DNA of 33,461 nucleotides. It comes from Mucidula mucida. Its lineage: Eukaryota; Basidiomycota; Agaricomycetes; Agaricales; Physalacriaceae. Shown piece after piece: positions 11,281 through 21,820 of the stretch (positions are counted from its first letter, which is position 1; each line of letters starts with the position of its first letter). The notes under the pieces are model-generated. The model ran no database searches. It worked only from the letters and a program-made list of their open reading frames with translations, and was not told where the DNA came from. The stretch covers positions 1 to 33,461 of the forward strand of contig JADNYV010000375.1 of the NCBI GenBank assembly GCA_015501055.1. The letters run 5' to 3'. The position numbers were made by a program, and so were the translations under genes.

Positions 11281-12045
11281 GAACTCAAGTCAGTCTACTT
11301 TCATTGCCTAGTACTTCACCTTATCTATACTTCACCAGACTGGAGGTTGAAACCAGAGCGACGAACGACCTGACGCCGCATTCCAAGACAGATGGCTTCA
11401 AGCAGTGAGTGTCATTTCTTTTGTACACACGGGGACTGGTTAAACGTTTTCGACAGGGAAGCCTTCCCTGCCTATTCGAACACCAGTTTACCGAGCCTGG
11501 CGAGTGGTCCCAATATCCGGCGAGGCTCGACTGGACCATTAAAGTCTACACCTACAAGTTTAATGAGAAGTCCCAGGCATGCTTCATCCTGATCCACAGA
11601 GGGAGTGTTCATCGATCATCTCCCGAGTGCGCTTAACGCACAAGATTACTAGCGTCGACAACGGCGCTTCTAGAGCGTTCGTGAACCACTTTCCCAGGAC
11701 CAACAATGGCCGGAAAGACGGCCAGAGCTACAACTGTACGTACTAGTACCCTCCATTCACCTGCCAGGACAATGCTAACTACTGGTCTCTATGCATAGAC
11801 GTAATCGATTTTTCGGAGAAGCTCAACTTGTTAGTAAGGACTCGAATTCTTCTGAACACAACACCACGTTCAAAGACGATTACACGCGATATGCGACTCT
11901 TCAAACTGGCAACTTTACAAGAAATGACGCCTACTTTTCGTTGAAAAAGGCACCCTTGGGGCAGAAAACCGCGGAACTCGGACTACGCGTATGTTTCTGT
12001 TACCGTAATCACGTCTTAATGAACCGCACCACAGGCGTATACTAA
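11281..12045 (+). pseudogene. Possible decayed spliced gene, function unknown
   Basis: Two intron-like GT-AG stretches (GTGAGTGTC..CGACAG, about 11401-11456, and GTACGTACT..GCATAG, about 11739-11800) separate exon-like pieces on the plus strand. The pieces read GSLPCLFEHQFTEPGEW, then LDWTIKVYTYKFNEKSQA, then VIDFSEKLNLLVRTRIL and DMRLFKLATLQE. A frame change is needed near 11620-11640 and there is a stop after TPTFR. I do not recognise the family; the composition looks protein-like rather than random. A short upstream ATG frame could begin at 11392. Confidence 0.3.
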
Positions 12046-12273
12046 CCAGATCCATGGCTCACCGAGTTCAAATTTGATATCAAATCTAGCAACCAGTATA
12101 GTTTGGTAGGCGCCGTTAATCTCCTAACGGAAGAAATATTATTGTGACTATGTATAAGTACGAAGCACATCATGACTTCCTCCGTTGTTCCAAAGAACAC
12201 GAACACTGTGGTACAATCAGTCCTGCATGCTCCCTCATCAAAGGGTACAGACAATACCTTGAGCAGCTGCCCT

Positions 12274-12717
12274 TCAGGTGGAGGCGCAGCTGAAGGATGA
12301 CGCGACGTTATCAAATCCAACAGTAGCCAAGTTGTTCACGGTACCGACGACTAACTGGGACCTTCCGGTACATCCCGCGCCACTAAGATGCACATTTAGT
12401 ACGCCTGTCTGTATATCATGCAAAAATAACGTACTCGAAAAGGGTGCACTGAATACCGGCGGAAGTGGCACGCTTGTGACCGTGTTGTCTTGTCCCGCAC
12501 CAGCTAGATCGCCACAACCGCTGGGGAGGACAGTGCTCGACCAAGCATTGCAAGCTCCTGCCAGATTGGCATCATTACACGTTTCCACGATGGAAATGGC
12601 ATTCGGCGCGAGAGCACCGTTGGATACGGCGGGCAAGAGCGCTGCACGTTCACCTAGAGAGGCTGCGAACGTTGCATTCAAGAGCGCGAGAACAGTGGCA
12701 GCTGTGAGTTTGAACAT
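12274..12717 (-). CDS. Small secreted protein, beta/gamma-crystallin-like
   Basis: An intact 147-residue frame begins with a typical secretion signal (MFKLTAATVLALLNATFA, cleavage likely near residue 18-20), so the protein is probably exported. The mature part holds five cysteines (in VETC, GACNAW, PSGCGDL, GAGCTGR and SFSC). It has the spacing seen in small beta/gamma-crystallin-like fungal proteins: a Cys/Gly-rich first half, a DxTVTSVPLP strand, LFLHDIQTG, GCTGRS, then NNLATVGFDNVASSFSC at the end. That fold assignment is pattern memory, not a search. The gene has no intron, stop at 12274, and a TATA-like box upstream. An odd cysteine count leaves one unpaired unless the protein dimerises. 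Confidence 0.65.
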   Translation of the reverse strand: MFKLTAATVLALLNATFAASLGERAALLPAVSNGALAPNAISIVETCNDANLAGACNAWSSTVLPSGCGDLAGAGQDNTVTSVPLPPVFSAPFSSTLFLHDIQTGVLNVHLSGAGCTGRSQLVVGTVNNLATVGFDNVASSFSCAST

Positions 12718-12779
12718 TTTGAGAGAAGGGGGAATTTTTGTCCAAGTGCAGCCTGAGGAGTGTTCTGCCCGTCTATCTG

Positions 12780-12787
12780 TTAATATA
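12780..12787 (-). promoter_or_regulatory. TATA-like box of the small secreted protein gene
   Basis: TATATTAA on the minus strand lies about 63-70 bases upstream of the start codon at 12717, a plausible spacing for a short 5' leader. Confidence 0.5.
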
Positions 12788-12799
12788 GCAGGGCGACTT

Positions 12800-13879
12800 C
12801 TTCTGATGGTCTAGCCAGCTGGACGGTTGCGTAAGATGCATCTCCTACGTTCTCTATTCTTAGTCGACACTCTATACAAAAAGTCGCCCTCGCTGATGGC
12901 TTGATATATCAGTACGCATCTTACAACACGTTACGGTATCTGCATTCACTCGCGGTTCCCGGCAGGATCCTTGACGATCATTGCGTACTAGTTGGTTTTT
13001 CCCTGTACCGCGTGTTTGTGAGTGTTGAATTTCTGTAGAACTCGATACATAACACTCACCACTGTAGTTTTCAGGCAATTCTCTAGTCCAGTTCAAGCTC
13101 ACAGTAGGATCCATTACGAGAAGTACGGCAACACATCGTACCGCCCAATGCCAAGTAATAATGATGTACAGCGTGTAAGCTGCAAGATCTTCCTTGTAAC
13201 GCGCTGAATGACTGACTGATCAAGTACCGCTAGAAATGCGGGCTTACAGAGCCGCGTGTGAACAATGAACTCCAGTTTCCATCTGCTCAATTTTCGAGGA
13301 AGGAGAGCCATAGCAAGGTTACTGTATACCCGTGGTATGAACGTGTATCCAACTGTTCGTCAATGATCATGATCGTTACTTCCAGGCTCCGTCTGGCGCT
13401 TGAGAAGCTCACGATGTCTCTCAAGAAGAACAAGTTGACTTCTGTTGGACATGAGGGGTTATATCCAATTTAGAATCAAGCACGCGCCCGCGCTAACGAC
13501 AACGCTGGTGACTACTACGCATGATTTCGAAATCCGAATCGTGTTCATCACTTGCCTGCCATCTGAAATGAGACAGTTCAGACATCCCACACCACATGAG
13601 GTATGCGATGCTCATCCCGAGGTTGTGATTGTAAAAAGGCGTATCGCGCACCAAGAGCTCTTTGGTTTCTGAATTTCATTGTTGTTTCTAGAAAGGCGGA
13701 GGCCTTGACTTGCAGAGGCTGGTTGAAGGCTATCCTGGGACGCGAAATTTTCTCAGTCTGCGTTGAATTACGGCCCTGGGTTGACCTGATATCTCGCCGT
13801 CGACGTATAGTCATACTTAATGCTGTCGACATTCATGATACTTGGCTTCTCCCCGGGTTCCAACTCGACTGAAGGAACG
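12800..13879. other. No recognised gene
   Basis: Open frames such as 13603-13872 (plus, 89 codons) and 13578-13832 (minus) overlap antisense to one another and carry no family motif. A GT-AG pair near 13620-13690 is compatible with an intron but no exon identity could be assigned. Confidence 0.35.
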
Positions 13880-15856
13880 ACGATTAGTATGAGTATGATG
13901 ACTGACATATAGACTTACCGGACGAGTCCTTCATATTCACCTTGCAAGAATTTTCGGAAGGGCAAAGTGTGGCGCAGGTAGTCATTGCGTGACCGCGAAA
14001 GGAGAAGGCTTGTGTAGTTTTTAGACAGTAAATCGCGCGAAATATCCGCCTGAAACAATTTGAGTCTCTAATGAACAATAAGGCGAAATTATATACTCAC
14101 CGGTGATCGTTGATGGTACGTTATAACGAGGACATATACTTCGAAGATCGACGCAGTCGCCGAACATCATCCCACATCTACGCGGATCCACTTTATGCAA
14201 TCTGCACAAAAAGGTAAGTCGTCCGCATCCACCTGTGTAAACGCCACCCACAAAACCGAGGACTCAACATCTCCTACCCTCTCACAAAGCCAGCACTATT
14301 GAAACGTGGACAGTAGCTTAAGCGCCACAGGTCCTTAGTCTTTGTCCATTTCGGACCTCGGAACAGTGGTCTTTGTTCAGGGTCACAGTCAATTGCCCAC
14401 CACCACTACTTGAATCGCGACCACATTCCCCGAGCGACTCGAGGGACACTCACGCTCAGCACCCATCCAAAGAACAGATTCCTACGGGCCCCACGTTCGT
14501 CACGGACCTGACGGCGCTGCTGCGTTTGCCATTGCTCTCCCGCACCAATATTGATGTCCAGCACAATCATTTTAGATCGAGTACCTCAACCGCAATATCA
14601 TTCTCTTCTTCAGAAGCACCGACAAGATGACTGGTGTGATCAATCACGGCAGGATGACGTTAGCCATGTCGACGTCTGCAACCGAGCTCGTCCTCTCGTT
14701 CAGACGCCTCCATTACAAGAGCCCATCCAAAGTCATTGCTCGCGCGAACACCAGAGAGTCGCGAAGGTGTGCTGTCCACATCCACACAGGCTTCCTTCAA
14801 CGTTAGCGAGATTGAAATTCATCGACAATCGATGCTCGCCGGGATGGCACGATGTAACGTTCGACCTCGCGGCGGAGGTGAAAGGGAATGTAGCAGGACG
14901 GTCGATAATGCCAAGTGCGACGACCATGGTGGCAACAAGGAAAACCGCGCCTTTCCTTCCAAATGGACGAGCTATGATTCCTGGCTATATCAACGACTCC
15001 ACTATTTGACTGTACCAATTCATCGCGCTTGTAATCTTCACGGCCTCCAGTGGATCAGACTGTGCGTACACATACATTCAGCTTTTCAACCCCGCAAAGT
15101 CAATTGATAACTAACCTTAGATCCGAAATTCTCGACTCCGACGAATGCAGCTCTCTCACCGCGTTCATCTGGAGGACCTAACGGGCCAAGAGATCCTCGA
15201 TTGGTGGTCTTTAAAACCCAGCAGTATTCCGTTCCGTGGTGTACCTCTTACGCATGTTTCCTTCCAAGATCCCCATCAACAGCATCGATACCATGAAACA
15301 TGCGTTCGCGTTCATCTCTGATATGAACAAGGCGCGCCTACTGTTGAAAGCGTCAAACGAGCCCGACAGATCTCTGGCAATGGAAGAGCGTCGAATGACT
15401 GCGAGAGAGAGCCAGGACGTGGAGAAGAGGGTGCTGAAATGGGTAAAGGGCGTAGGTGGCGTCCAGATACCTCATACAAGCGGCAGATTTCAGTAACCGC
15501 AGTCATGGGTACCAGCACGACCCAAAAGTCAGAGCATTTGGGCGCCCCCATCAAGTGTCGCCTTGAGCCGCGTGTACGCCTATTCATATGCATGAGCATT
15601 GCCTAGCAGATTGTCAGCCACATTTTGGCACTTTGTATGTGCCCATACCTGTTCTTTTCTCCAACTCCTATAGGCTCTTCCCGCCGTCAATGCCCCTCGC
15701 CTTGCGGCATAATTAGCCCTGAGCCTCGGAACGATTTACACGGCATTTTTTTGTGCTGGGGACGCGCCAAGAGATAGTAGTAGCAGGCCAAATGTCCTCG
15801 TCGGGGTAGAGAAGCGAATTTTGCCGGAGATCATGGCGGATCAGGTCAAAGCTGTA
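13880..15856 (-). pseudogene. Arm 2 of the inverted duplication: degenerate multi-exon gene of unknown family
   Basis: This is the minus-strand counterpart of arm 1. Read on the minus strand it gives YSFDLIRHDLRQNS (15856-15815), RYLDATYAL, DERERMFHG, EVHHGTEYCWVL, SLGPLGPPDERGERAAF, then SDPLEAVKITSAMNWYSQ across a GTTAGT..CACAG intron. FGRKGAVFLVATMVVAL (a likely membrane segment), REVERYIVPSRRAS, VIDHTSHLVGASEEEND and FRKFLQGEYEGLV before GTAAGTC follow. The middle is more complete than in arm 1 but has stops (for example before EVHH and before PGIIARPF). Substitutions between arms are often conservative in this frame. No family is recognised. Confidence 0.6.
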
Positions 15857-16497
15857 TTTCCCCCCTATTCGGCCTCGATCGTCTTGTACTGGTCCTGAGT
15901 AGCGTTGTTTTTCTGGATTTATCTTCCCTAAGTAAATTGCTGTAAACCAAGATTCCGATGGGATTCGACGCGATCGTACCAGATCTGGAGATCTTCCAAG
16001 GCGAAGCACGGACATCGTGCCGCGGGAGTAGTATATGCGCGGTGCGCGGTGCTGCCATCTACCAGTACAAGTTGAGTACAAGTAAGATGGAATACGCTAA
16101 GCCGGTGGCACCGGTGCCACACCCTTAGCGTTTGAACGCTTAGTAAGACCGGATCATCCTTGGTCTCGCGCGCCAGTACAGAGCTGAGCGTGGTGCGCGC
16201 CGTCAATCACCCAACTGCCTCTTGCCTTGACATCCTCCTTTGGGAAATGGTCAATGTACATGTTTTCCTGAAGGTAACGAGATAGTAATAGCAAGCTGGT
16301 TCAGTCTACTTTCGTATCCCACTGCACCAATCCGGCATCTTCCGGAACCTTCGCGTGCTTACTCGTTCACGCGCATTTGGGACGCTTGCTCATCCGTTCA
16401 CTCAGCAGCCAAGTAGATGATTTATTCTATTAGTAGTTAGAACCTTCTAGTACATTACATCATGTAGTATAAATATGTGGCCTGCATGGCCCAAATA
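15857..16497 (-). other. Probable continuation of the arm gene beyond the duplicated block
   Basis: Minus-strand frames read ALEDLQIWYDRVESHRNLGL and SESWFTAIYLGKINPEK in different frames just upstream of the YSFDL block. They could be earlier exons of the same unidentified gene, but splice sites could not be settled. Bases 16220-16497 show nothing. Confidence 0.3.
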
Positions 16498-16741
16498 CTG
16501 TAGCGTTTCGACCGCAAATTCACATAACGGGTCACGGGGGTCTTTGAAGTGAAGCTATATATACATCATAACGGGTCACGGACCACTTTGGTCAGGCACG
16601 AGCCTCCAAATAAGGAAATTTCAGGTCCCGCTATAAGCGGAACTGTCCAAAAAAGGCAATTTAAGGGTCTGTGAAGCTGTTCGCTGTAACTTCAGACCAT
16701 AATGGGTCACAGGCTGTGAAGTTACGGTCGAAACGCTACAG
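16498..16741 (+). mobile_element. MITE, 244 bases, TA target duplication (copy 1)
   Basis: The element begins CTGTAGCGTTTCGACCG and ends with its near-exact inverse; terminal inverted repeats run about 27 bases (TTCGACCG-C/T-AA-A/C-TTCACA). It is flanked by TA at 16496-16497 and 16742-16743, the signature of the Tc1/mariner superfamily. It has no coding capacity. Internal sequence contains repeated GGGTCAC motifs and TATATATA. Confidence 0.88.
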
Positions 16742-17134
16742 TATAATACATTCTCTCTCTTCTCCCTCATCCTCACATAGCAGTCTCGCAGCTTCACCAC
16801 TGCACCATTGTATATTCACCCATATTTTACACCACGTTGATCTCAAAAGATATGAGAGCTTCTCAGCAGTGGTTCCCAAGATATAGGAAAAGAAGCCTCT
16901 CAATAATATTCTCTTCCATTCATGTTTGGGTAATAGTGAGAGGTAAATCATCCACGGACTTCATGCCCGGCGCCCAGTGCCCACCGCCGCGAGGGTGGTA
17001 AATCAAAGTAAATCAGAGTAATTCTAGAGTAAATTCAGCTTAGATGCTGCTTAGACCTGCCAGGCAGAGCATTTAGTGTTCTTAGCAACTTTGATAGGAC
17101 TGGTGGCTGATGAGTGTGTCTTTAGAAGCTACTA
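16742..17134. other. Spacer between two inverted MITEs
   Basis: 393 bases of unique sequence lie between the two elements. A short direct-repeat run (GTAAATCA-like, 16998-17040) is present. No gene is seen. Confidence 0.5.
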
Positions 17135-17378
17135 CTGTAGCGTTTCGACCGTAACTTCACAGCCTGTGACCCATTATGGTCTGAAGTTACAGCGAACAGC
17201 TTCACAGACCCTTAAATTGCCTTTTTTGGACAGTTCCGCTTATAGCGGGACCTGAAATTTCCTTATTTGGAGGCTCGTGCCTGACCAAAGTGGTCCGTGA
17301 CCCGTTATGATGTATATATAGCTTCACTTCAAAGACCCCCGTGACCCGTTATGTGAATTTGCGGTTGAAACGCTACAG
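17135..17378 (-). mobile_element. MITE, 244 bases, TA target duplication (copy 2, inverted)
   Basis: This is the reverse complement of the copy at 16498-16741 with very few differences and identical length, flanked by TA at 17133-17134 and 17379-17380. Each copy has its own TA pair, so the two are separate insertions rather than the ends of one larger element. Confidence 0.88.
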
Positions 17379-18173
17379 TACTTGCCGACCACTAAAGGTT
17401 GCTCATGATCATACTCACAGAGAGCAAGATGTGTATTTTACTGGCCCTTCCATGATATGGGACGCGCTACCACTATTCATGACACGACAGTGGCGATGTG
17501 TCTCTGTGAAGTCAGATAATCTGAACACGCGCTAGCAGTGACGTCATCAGCTTCCAGCTTGCTCAAGACCACCATCATGGCTATCAACAACGTTGCTGCT
17601 GTGCACGCCTGGGCTGACACCTACCTACTGTTCCTCTTGTTTTCTACTTCACTATACTACATGTTGGACTTTTATCTCTCTGCAATGCAACAGTGTCAAC
17701 AGCACTATGATTGACTTCAATTCCGGCTTCAATCTTCTGGCCAATCTTGGGCTGAAAACGTAGCCCTGAACAGAACTTACAAGAATATTGCTTATAGGTC
17801 CTTGAATATTGGTATGTTCCTGTTGTCTTCATATAGAAATATTTGATTGGTTGTGCTAAAATGTATGCCAGCCTGCTGTCAAGGACGGAGTCTGGTGTAA
17901 ACCAAACAACCACCCAAGTCGCATGAAGACGGAAGAACGATGGAGACAAGTGGCAAAGATGATAATAAGGTGAGGTAGGAGCAGGTCAGGCTTAATACAG
18001 TGCAGGGGGCTACCAAACAGTGTAGAGATGAAGTTGACGAACTGAGGAATCTATATAGAAAGGCCATGTATATATATAATGAGTCCGTGGCTGTGTAAAC
18101 AATAGAATGGCTCAAAGTTAAACAAGAGGCAGTGTGGATTGTGTCATGGGGTAATGGACAGATGACAGGCTAT
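17379..18173. other. No recognised gene
   Basis: Minus-strand frames at 17644-17949 and 17879-18115 are AT-rich and low in complexity, with no motif. The stretch ends at the E1 LTR. Confidence 0.4.
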
Positions 18174-18705
18174 TGTTATGAATCGCTATATTTTCACATT
18201 TTCACATCTTATCATATCTTATCGGGGGCCTTGTCTTATCAACCAATGGACCGTTTCATCATCTGTTTTGTCACCAATCATACCCCTTTTCATTACCAAA
18301 GCCGTACTCATGTCGGACACACGTCCAACACATGGATGACATCATACATGCCGATACCTCATGGACTTCCTATTGTATACACACCACCGACACTCGTAGC
18401 ACACATGGTTGTTTCAGTATTATTACTTACATCCAGACACCACTCGTATTTAATGGTTTCATGGACTAGTAGCATACAGCACTGGGTCAAGGGCGTGGAG
18501 TTATCCCTAGCGGAAACATGTATGGACAAGGAGTCCCAAACACAGACTTACTAGTATATAAGCAGTAGTGTAGTATCATTGTACTTTAGTTCCAATCTCG
18601 TTTATACACCTGGCCTAGCCTAGTCTTACGAACGCGAACACTTTCTTCCTTAGTTTCTTGCTGTGGTACCTGGTTGAGTCTCGTGGCTATAGTCAGTTGC
18701 TAACA
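18174..18705 (+). repeat. E1 5' LTR
   Basis: 532 bases, TGTTATGAATC to TTGCTAACA. A TATATAA box lies about 32 bases before TAGTTCCAATCT (18587-18598), the inferred start region. The adjacent primer site at 18708-18719 (AGATCGGAACTA) pairs with that start region at 11 of 12 positions; E2 pairs at all 12. Confidence 0.92.
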
Positions 18706-19303
18706 GAAGATCGGAACTACTTTCTACCACCTACCACACATCCCTGATCGTCGATCAGCACTTCGCTGTTTGATCATCACACATTTCCCCATCCCCTTTC
18801 CTGTTCACAGATTGATGGATTCCTAATTCCAGCGCACGTCTGCATACATGTGTATTGGTCCCAGTAGCGCCGGCTAACAGTTAGAGATGACTGCCTCGGG
18901 TGCTGGAAGTAGCCGCTCTCACGAGAACAAACTTTTGGCAGTTGCACTTCAGTGGGCGCTGTTTACGGGTCAACCCCCGTTCCCAGGAAAACTTTGGCTC
19001 ACCTCACACCAGAGGGACGTCGGCTGGGCAATTGCGAACTTGTGACGAGCTCTTGGGCTCCGTAGATACGTAGTCAGTAGTTGGTAAAATAGCGTAGACA
19101 GTTATGATACCTACCTACTTTACTTACCTTATGATACACACCATTATTCCCCACCCTATCAAGTCCTGGATTCTATTTCAGATCTAGGCGACTCCTCCTT
19201 ATTCATCCAAACCTCTATCCCCTTACCCATTTCATCCAAATCCGCATCACCCATATCTCCATTTTCACCCTTTCACTCTCTGATCACATCACCCCGACTC
19301 ACC
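18706..19303 (+). other. E1 leader between LTR and gag
   Basis: About 600 bases of untranslated leader, closely similar to 25581-26177 in E2 and to 33206-33461 in E4. It starts with the self-priming site. A short upstream frame from the ATG at 18886 exists in E1, but the equivalent codon in E2 is ATA, so it is not conserved. Confidence 0.8.
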
Positions 19304-20140
19304 ATGTCCAATGAAGCCCCCGAAACCACTCATCACACACCCGCTCATCATGCCAATGTTGAAACAAAAGGCCGATCCCTTGTCAACAAGCCTTATGACT
19401 ATGACGGGGACAAGGCCAAGTACAAGAGCTGGTGGCAATCCATGTTTACATACATCCATGATAAGAAGAACAACCTCACATCTGACTCCGAAAGGATCAA
19501 TGTTGTTCTCTCCTACATCCAAGGAGATCACGTCAATGCATGGGTCCAGAACTACTCGGATCAGAATTTCGACGAGGAGGAAGAGGAATGGACAGTCTCC
19601 TGGATGGAGTTCAAGGAGCATTTGAAGGAGCGATTTGTGGATTCCAACCTTGCACGAGACGCGCAAGACCAGATCGAGCGGTTGCTGACACCACTCAAGA
19701 TTTCTTCCAGAAGTTCAAGGTCCTGCTTACCCAGGCAGAATACTCGAAGGATGACGCATATGTTGTACGACTTCTCGAGACCAATGTCAACGAGAAGATC
19801 ATCAACCAGGCGGATGGCAAGTAAGAGGCTAGGCATGCAGTCCCGGCCCCAAGCTCCACAGGTGGCTACATCGAGAGCCAATCCTACAAATCCACCCCCG
19901 ACGCCGATCACACGACGAGATGCCACCGGTGTTACCTATGGAGGAGCCGGCAGGCCAATGGACATTGACAATGCACGTCGAAGGGGACTCTGCTTCAGCT
20001 GTGGCAAACACGGCCACGTCAGCAGGTTCTGTCCAAAGAAGGGTCAACCCCAGACAATTCGGGGTCTATGGACCGAAATGAATGACGAGGAGAAGAAGAA
20101 GTTGGCCGAAGAGTTGGGTTTTGCGAAGCTCCCGCAGTAG
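19304..20140 (+). pseudogene. E1 gag (damaged)
   Basis: This frame encodes a capsid/nucleocapsid protein of 278 codons against 309 in E2. The N-terminal part aligns well (YDYDGDKAKYKSWW, NNLTSDSERINVVLSYI). A 10-base loss near 19687 throws about 40 codons into a wrong frame, and an 83-base loss near 19815 restores it. The C-terminal part is normal, with a CCHC zinc knuckle (LCFSCGKHGHVSRFCPKK). The retained frame is fortuitous; the shifted middle would not fold as capsid. Confidence 0.85.
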
Positions 20141-20158
20141 ACGCAGTCCTGCCGGAGC
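20116..20158 (+). promoter_or_regulatory. E1 gag-pol -1 frameshift signal
   Basis: GGGTTTT at 20116-20122 sits in phase (G GGT TTT in the gag frame). Five bases later comes a stem-loop: GCTCCCGCAG (20128-20137), an 11-base loop, CTGCCGGAGC (20149-20158), pairing at 9 of 10 positions. It is identical in E2. Confidence 0.75.
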
Positions 20159-21820
20159 AGTCATCAAGGGAAAAGTTGTCAGATGCAGAATCTGTTTATA
20201 GTACTGGTACTGATACACCTAAAATATCATCGACAACTTCACCAACAAAACCTGCAAAAGAAAGATTTGAGCCAAATACGCCCAAGTGGATCGCACAACG
20301 GCTAAGAGAGGATGAAGTGTCGAGAGCAGTGGGAATTTTGAGAGCATGGATGCCAGAGCGGAGAGAGAGAGAAGCAACGGAAGAGAAGGTGATGGCGATC
20401 AGAGCGTTGACAAAGGAAGCTGCGGTGGAAGTTGTGATGGAGTTGAAAAAGTTGAGGAAGTACATCCGGGGAACAAAGGGGCAGGACATAAAACTCCGAG
20501 TAACCATAGAGAGCGTGCACACAGGCTCTGAATGGGAAACAAGTGCCCTTCTTGACAGTGGAGCAACGGGTTCTTGCGTCAATAAAGAATTTGTTGAGAA
20601 GAATGGACTCTTGATCAAAGAGTTACCGGTCAAGCTTCCTGTCTACAATGCGGATGGAACCCTAAACAAGGGAGGGGCAATTGAAGGTTTTGTGGAGGTT
20701 CGGATGAAGATCGGAGATTACGCCGAAAAGATTGAGTTGGCCGTCACCAATCTTGGCAAAACAAGTATCTTTTTGGGGCTAGATTGGCTACAATATCACA
20801 ACCCCACGATCAACTGGACAGAATCCACATTGACTTTTGATCGATGCCCAGACCGTTGCGGCTACTTACCCGAGTATAACTTGCCAGAAGATGAAGGAGA
20901 AGATGTAGAAGAGAAGCTGGAGGAGGGAGAGCGGTTGTTTTGGATGGACTGGGACAACTATTGCAAAAGCGGTGAAAAGCTCAGATCACAACAGCCTTCA
21001 TCCGCTGCTGCACCTTACATTGAGGAATTCTCCAATGTATTTAGCAAGGCGGACTTTGACAAGCTACCAGAGCAAAGACCCTGGGATCACGCAATAGAAC
21101 TCATGCCTGCTTCCAAACCGGTTGACTGCAAGGTCTATTCCCTTAGTCCATCCGAGCAGAAGGCGTTAGACGAGTTTTTGGAGGAAAACATACGCACAGG
21201 ACGCATACGGCCATCAATCTTACCCATGGCGTCACCATTCTTCTTTGTCAAGAAGAAGGACGGAAGTCTTTGGCCCGTGCAGGATTATCGGAAATTGAAT
21301 GACATGACGATCAAAAACCGATATCCCTTGCCGTTGATCCAAGAACTTATCGACAAGCTGAAGGGAGCAAAGTGGTTTACAAAGATGGACGTCTGATGGG
21401 GTTACAATAACATCTGGATCAAAGAAGGTGATGAGTGGAAAGCGGTGTTTAGAACAAACCGAGGCCTATTCAAGCCCTCAGTCATGTTCTTTGGACTTAC
21501 AAACTCGCCGGCGACTTTTCAATTGTTCATGAATCACATTCTACGAGTAAATAGGTTGTATTTAAAGCCCGAGAAATGTAGTTTCGAAGCACACAAAGTA
21601 GACTACTTAGGGGTGATTGTTGGAGGAGGAGAAGTGAAGATGGATCCGGCAAAAGTGGCCGTAGTGAAGGAATGGAAGGAGCCAACAAAGAAGAAGGAAG
21701 TACAGTCATTCCTGGGCTTCTGCAACTTTTACCAACATTTCATCCGGGGATTTGCGGGAGTAGCGAAGCCATTGACATCGCTAACCGGGAAGGGCGAGTG
21801 GGTTTGGGGCATGGAGCAGC
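20123..21820 (+). pseudogene. E1 pol, truncated: protease and part of reverse transcriptase
   Basis: The frame entered after the -1 shift encodes an acidic linker, the aspartic protease ([12 protein letters not shown], about 20546) and the start of reverse transcriptase ([29 protein letters not shown]). It then hits TGA at 21394-21396, where E2 has CGA. Beyond that, an in-frame 111-base deletion removes the polymerase block containing YLDD (present in E2 at 28507-28617). The sequence ends at WGMEQ, where repeat copy B is joined without a frame break, making a chimeric open frame to 22011. No RNase H or integrase remains. Confidence 0.88.

Larger units (their letters stand above)
18174..21820 (+). 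mobile_element. E1: decayed, 3'-truncated Ty3/Gypsy chromovirus-family element
   Basis: It consists of a 5' LTR, self-priming site, leader, gag and part of pol, and stops abruptly at dispersed-repeat copy B. No 3' LTR follows. Compared with E2 it has lost 10 and 83 bases in gag and 111 bases in the reverse transcriptase, and has a TGA in pol. Many differences from E2 are CG to TG or CA changes. It is therefore older than E2 and cannot move by itself. Confidence 0.9.

Noticed and set aside
16498..17378. The inverted MITE pair as the two ends of one larger transposon
   Set aside because: Each 244-base copy has complete terminal inverted repeats and its own TA duplication, so they are independent insertions.
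17644..18115. Minus-strand frames of 101 and 78 codons
   Set aside because: Low-complexity, AT-rich and Ser/Leu-rich translations without motif or clear splice pattern.
19289..19666. 125-codon minus-strand open frame opposite gag (and its twin at 26163-26582)
   Set aside because: It is the exact antisense of the well-supported gag frame in both elements; the openness follows from gag codon use.
20196..20633. 145-codon minus-strand frame opposite pol (and 27186-27599)
   Set aside because: Antisense shadow of the protease region, with no motif of its own.
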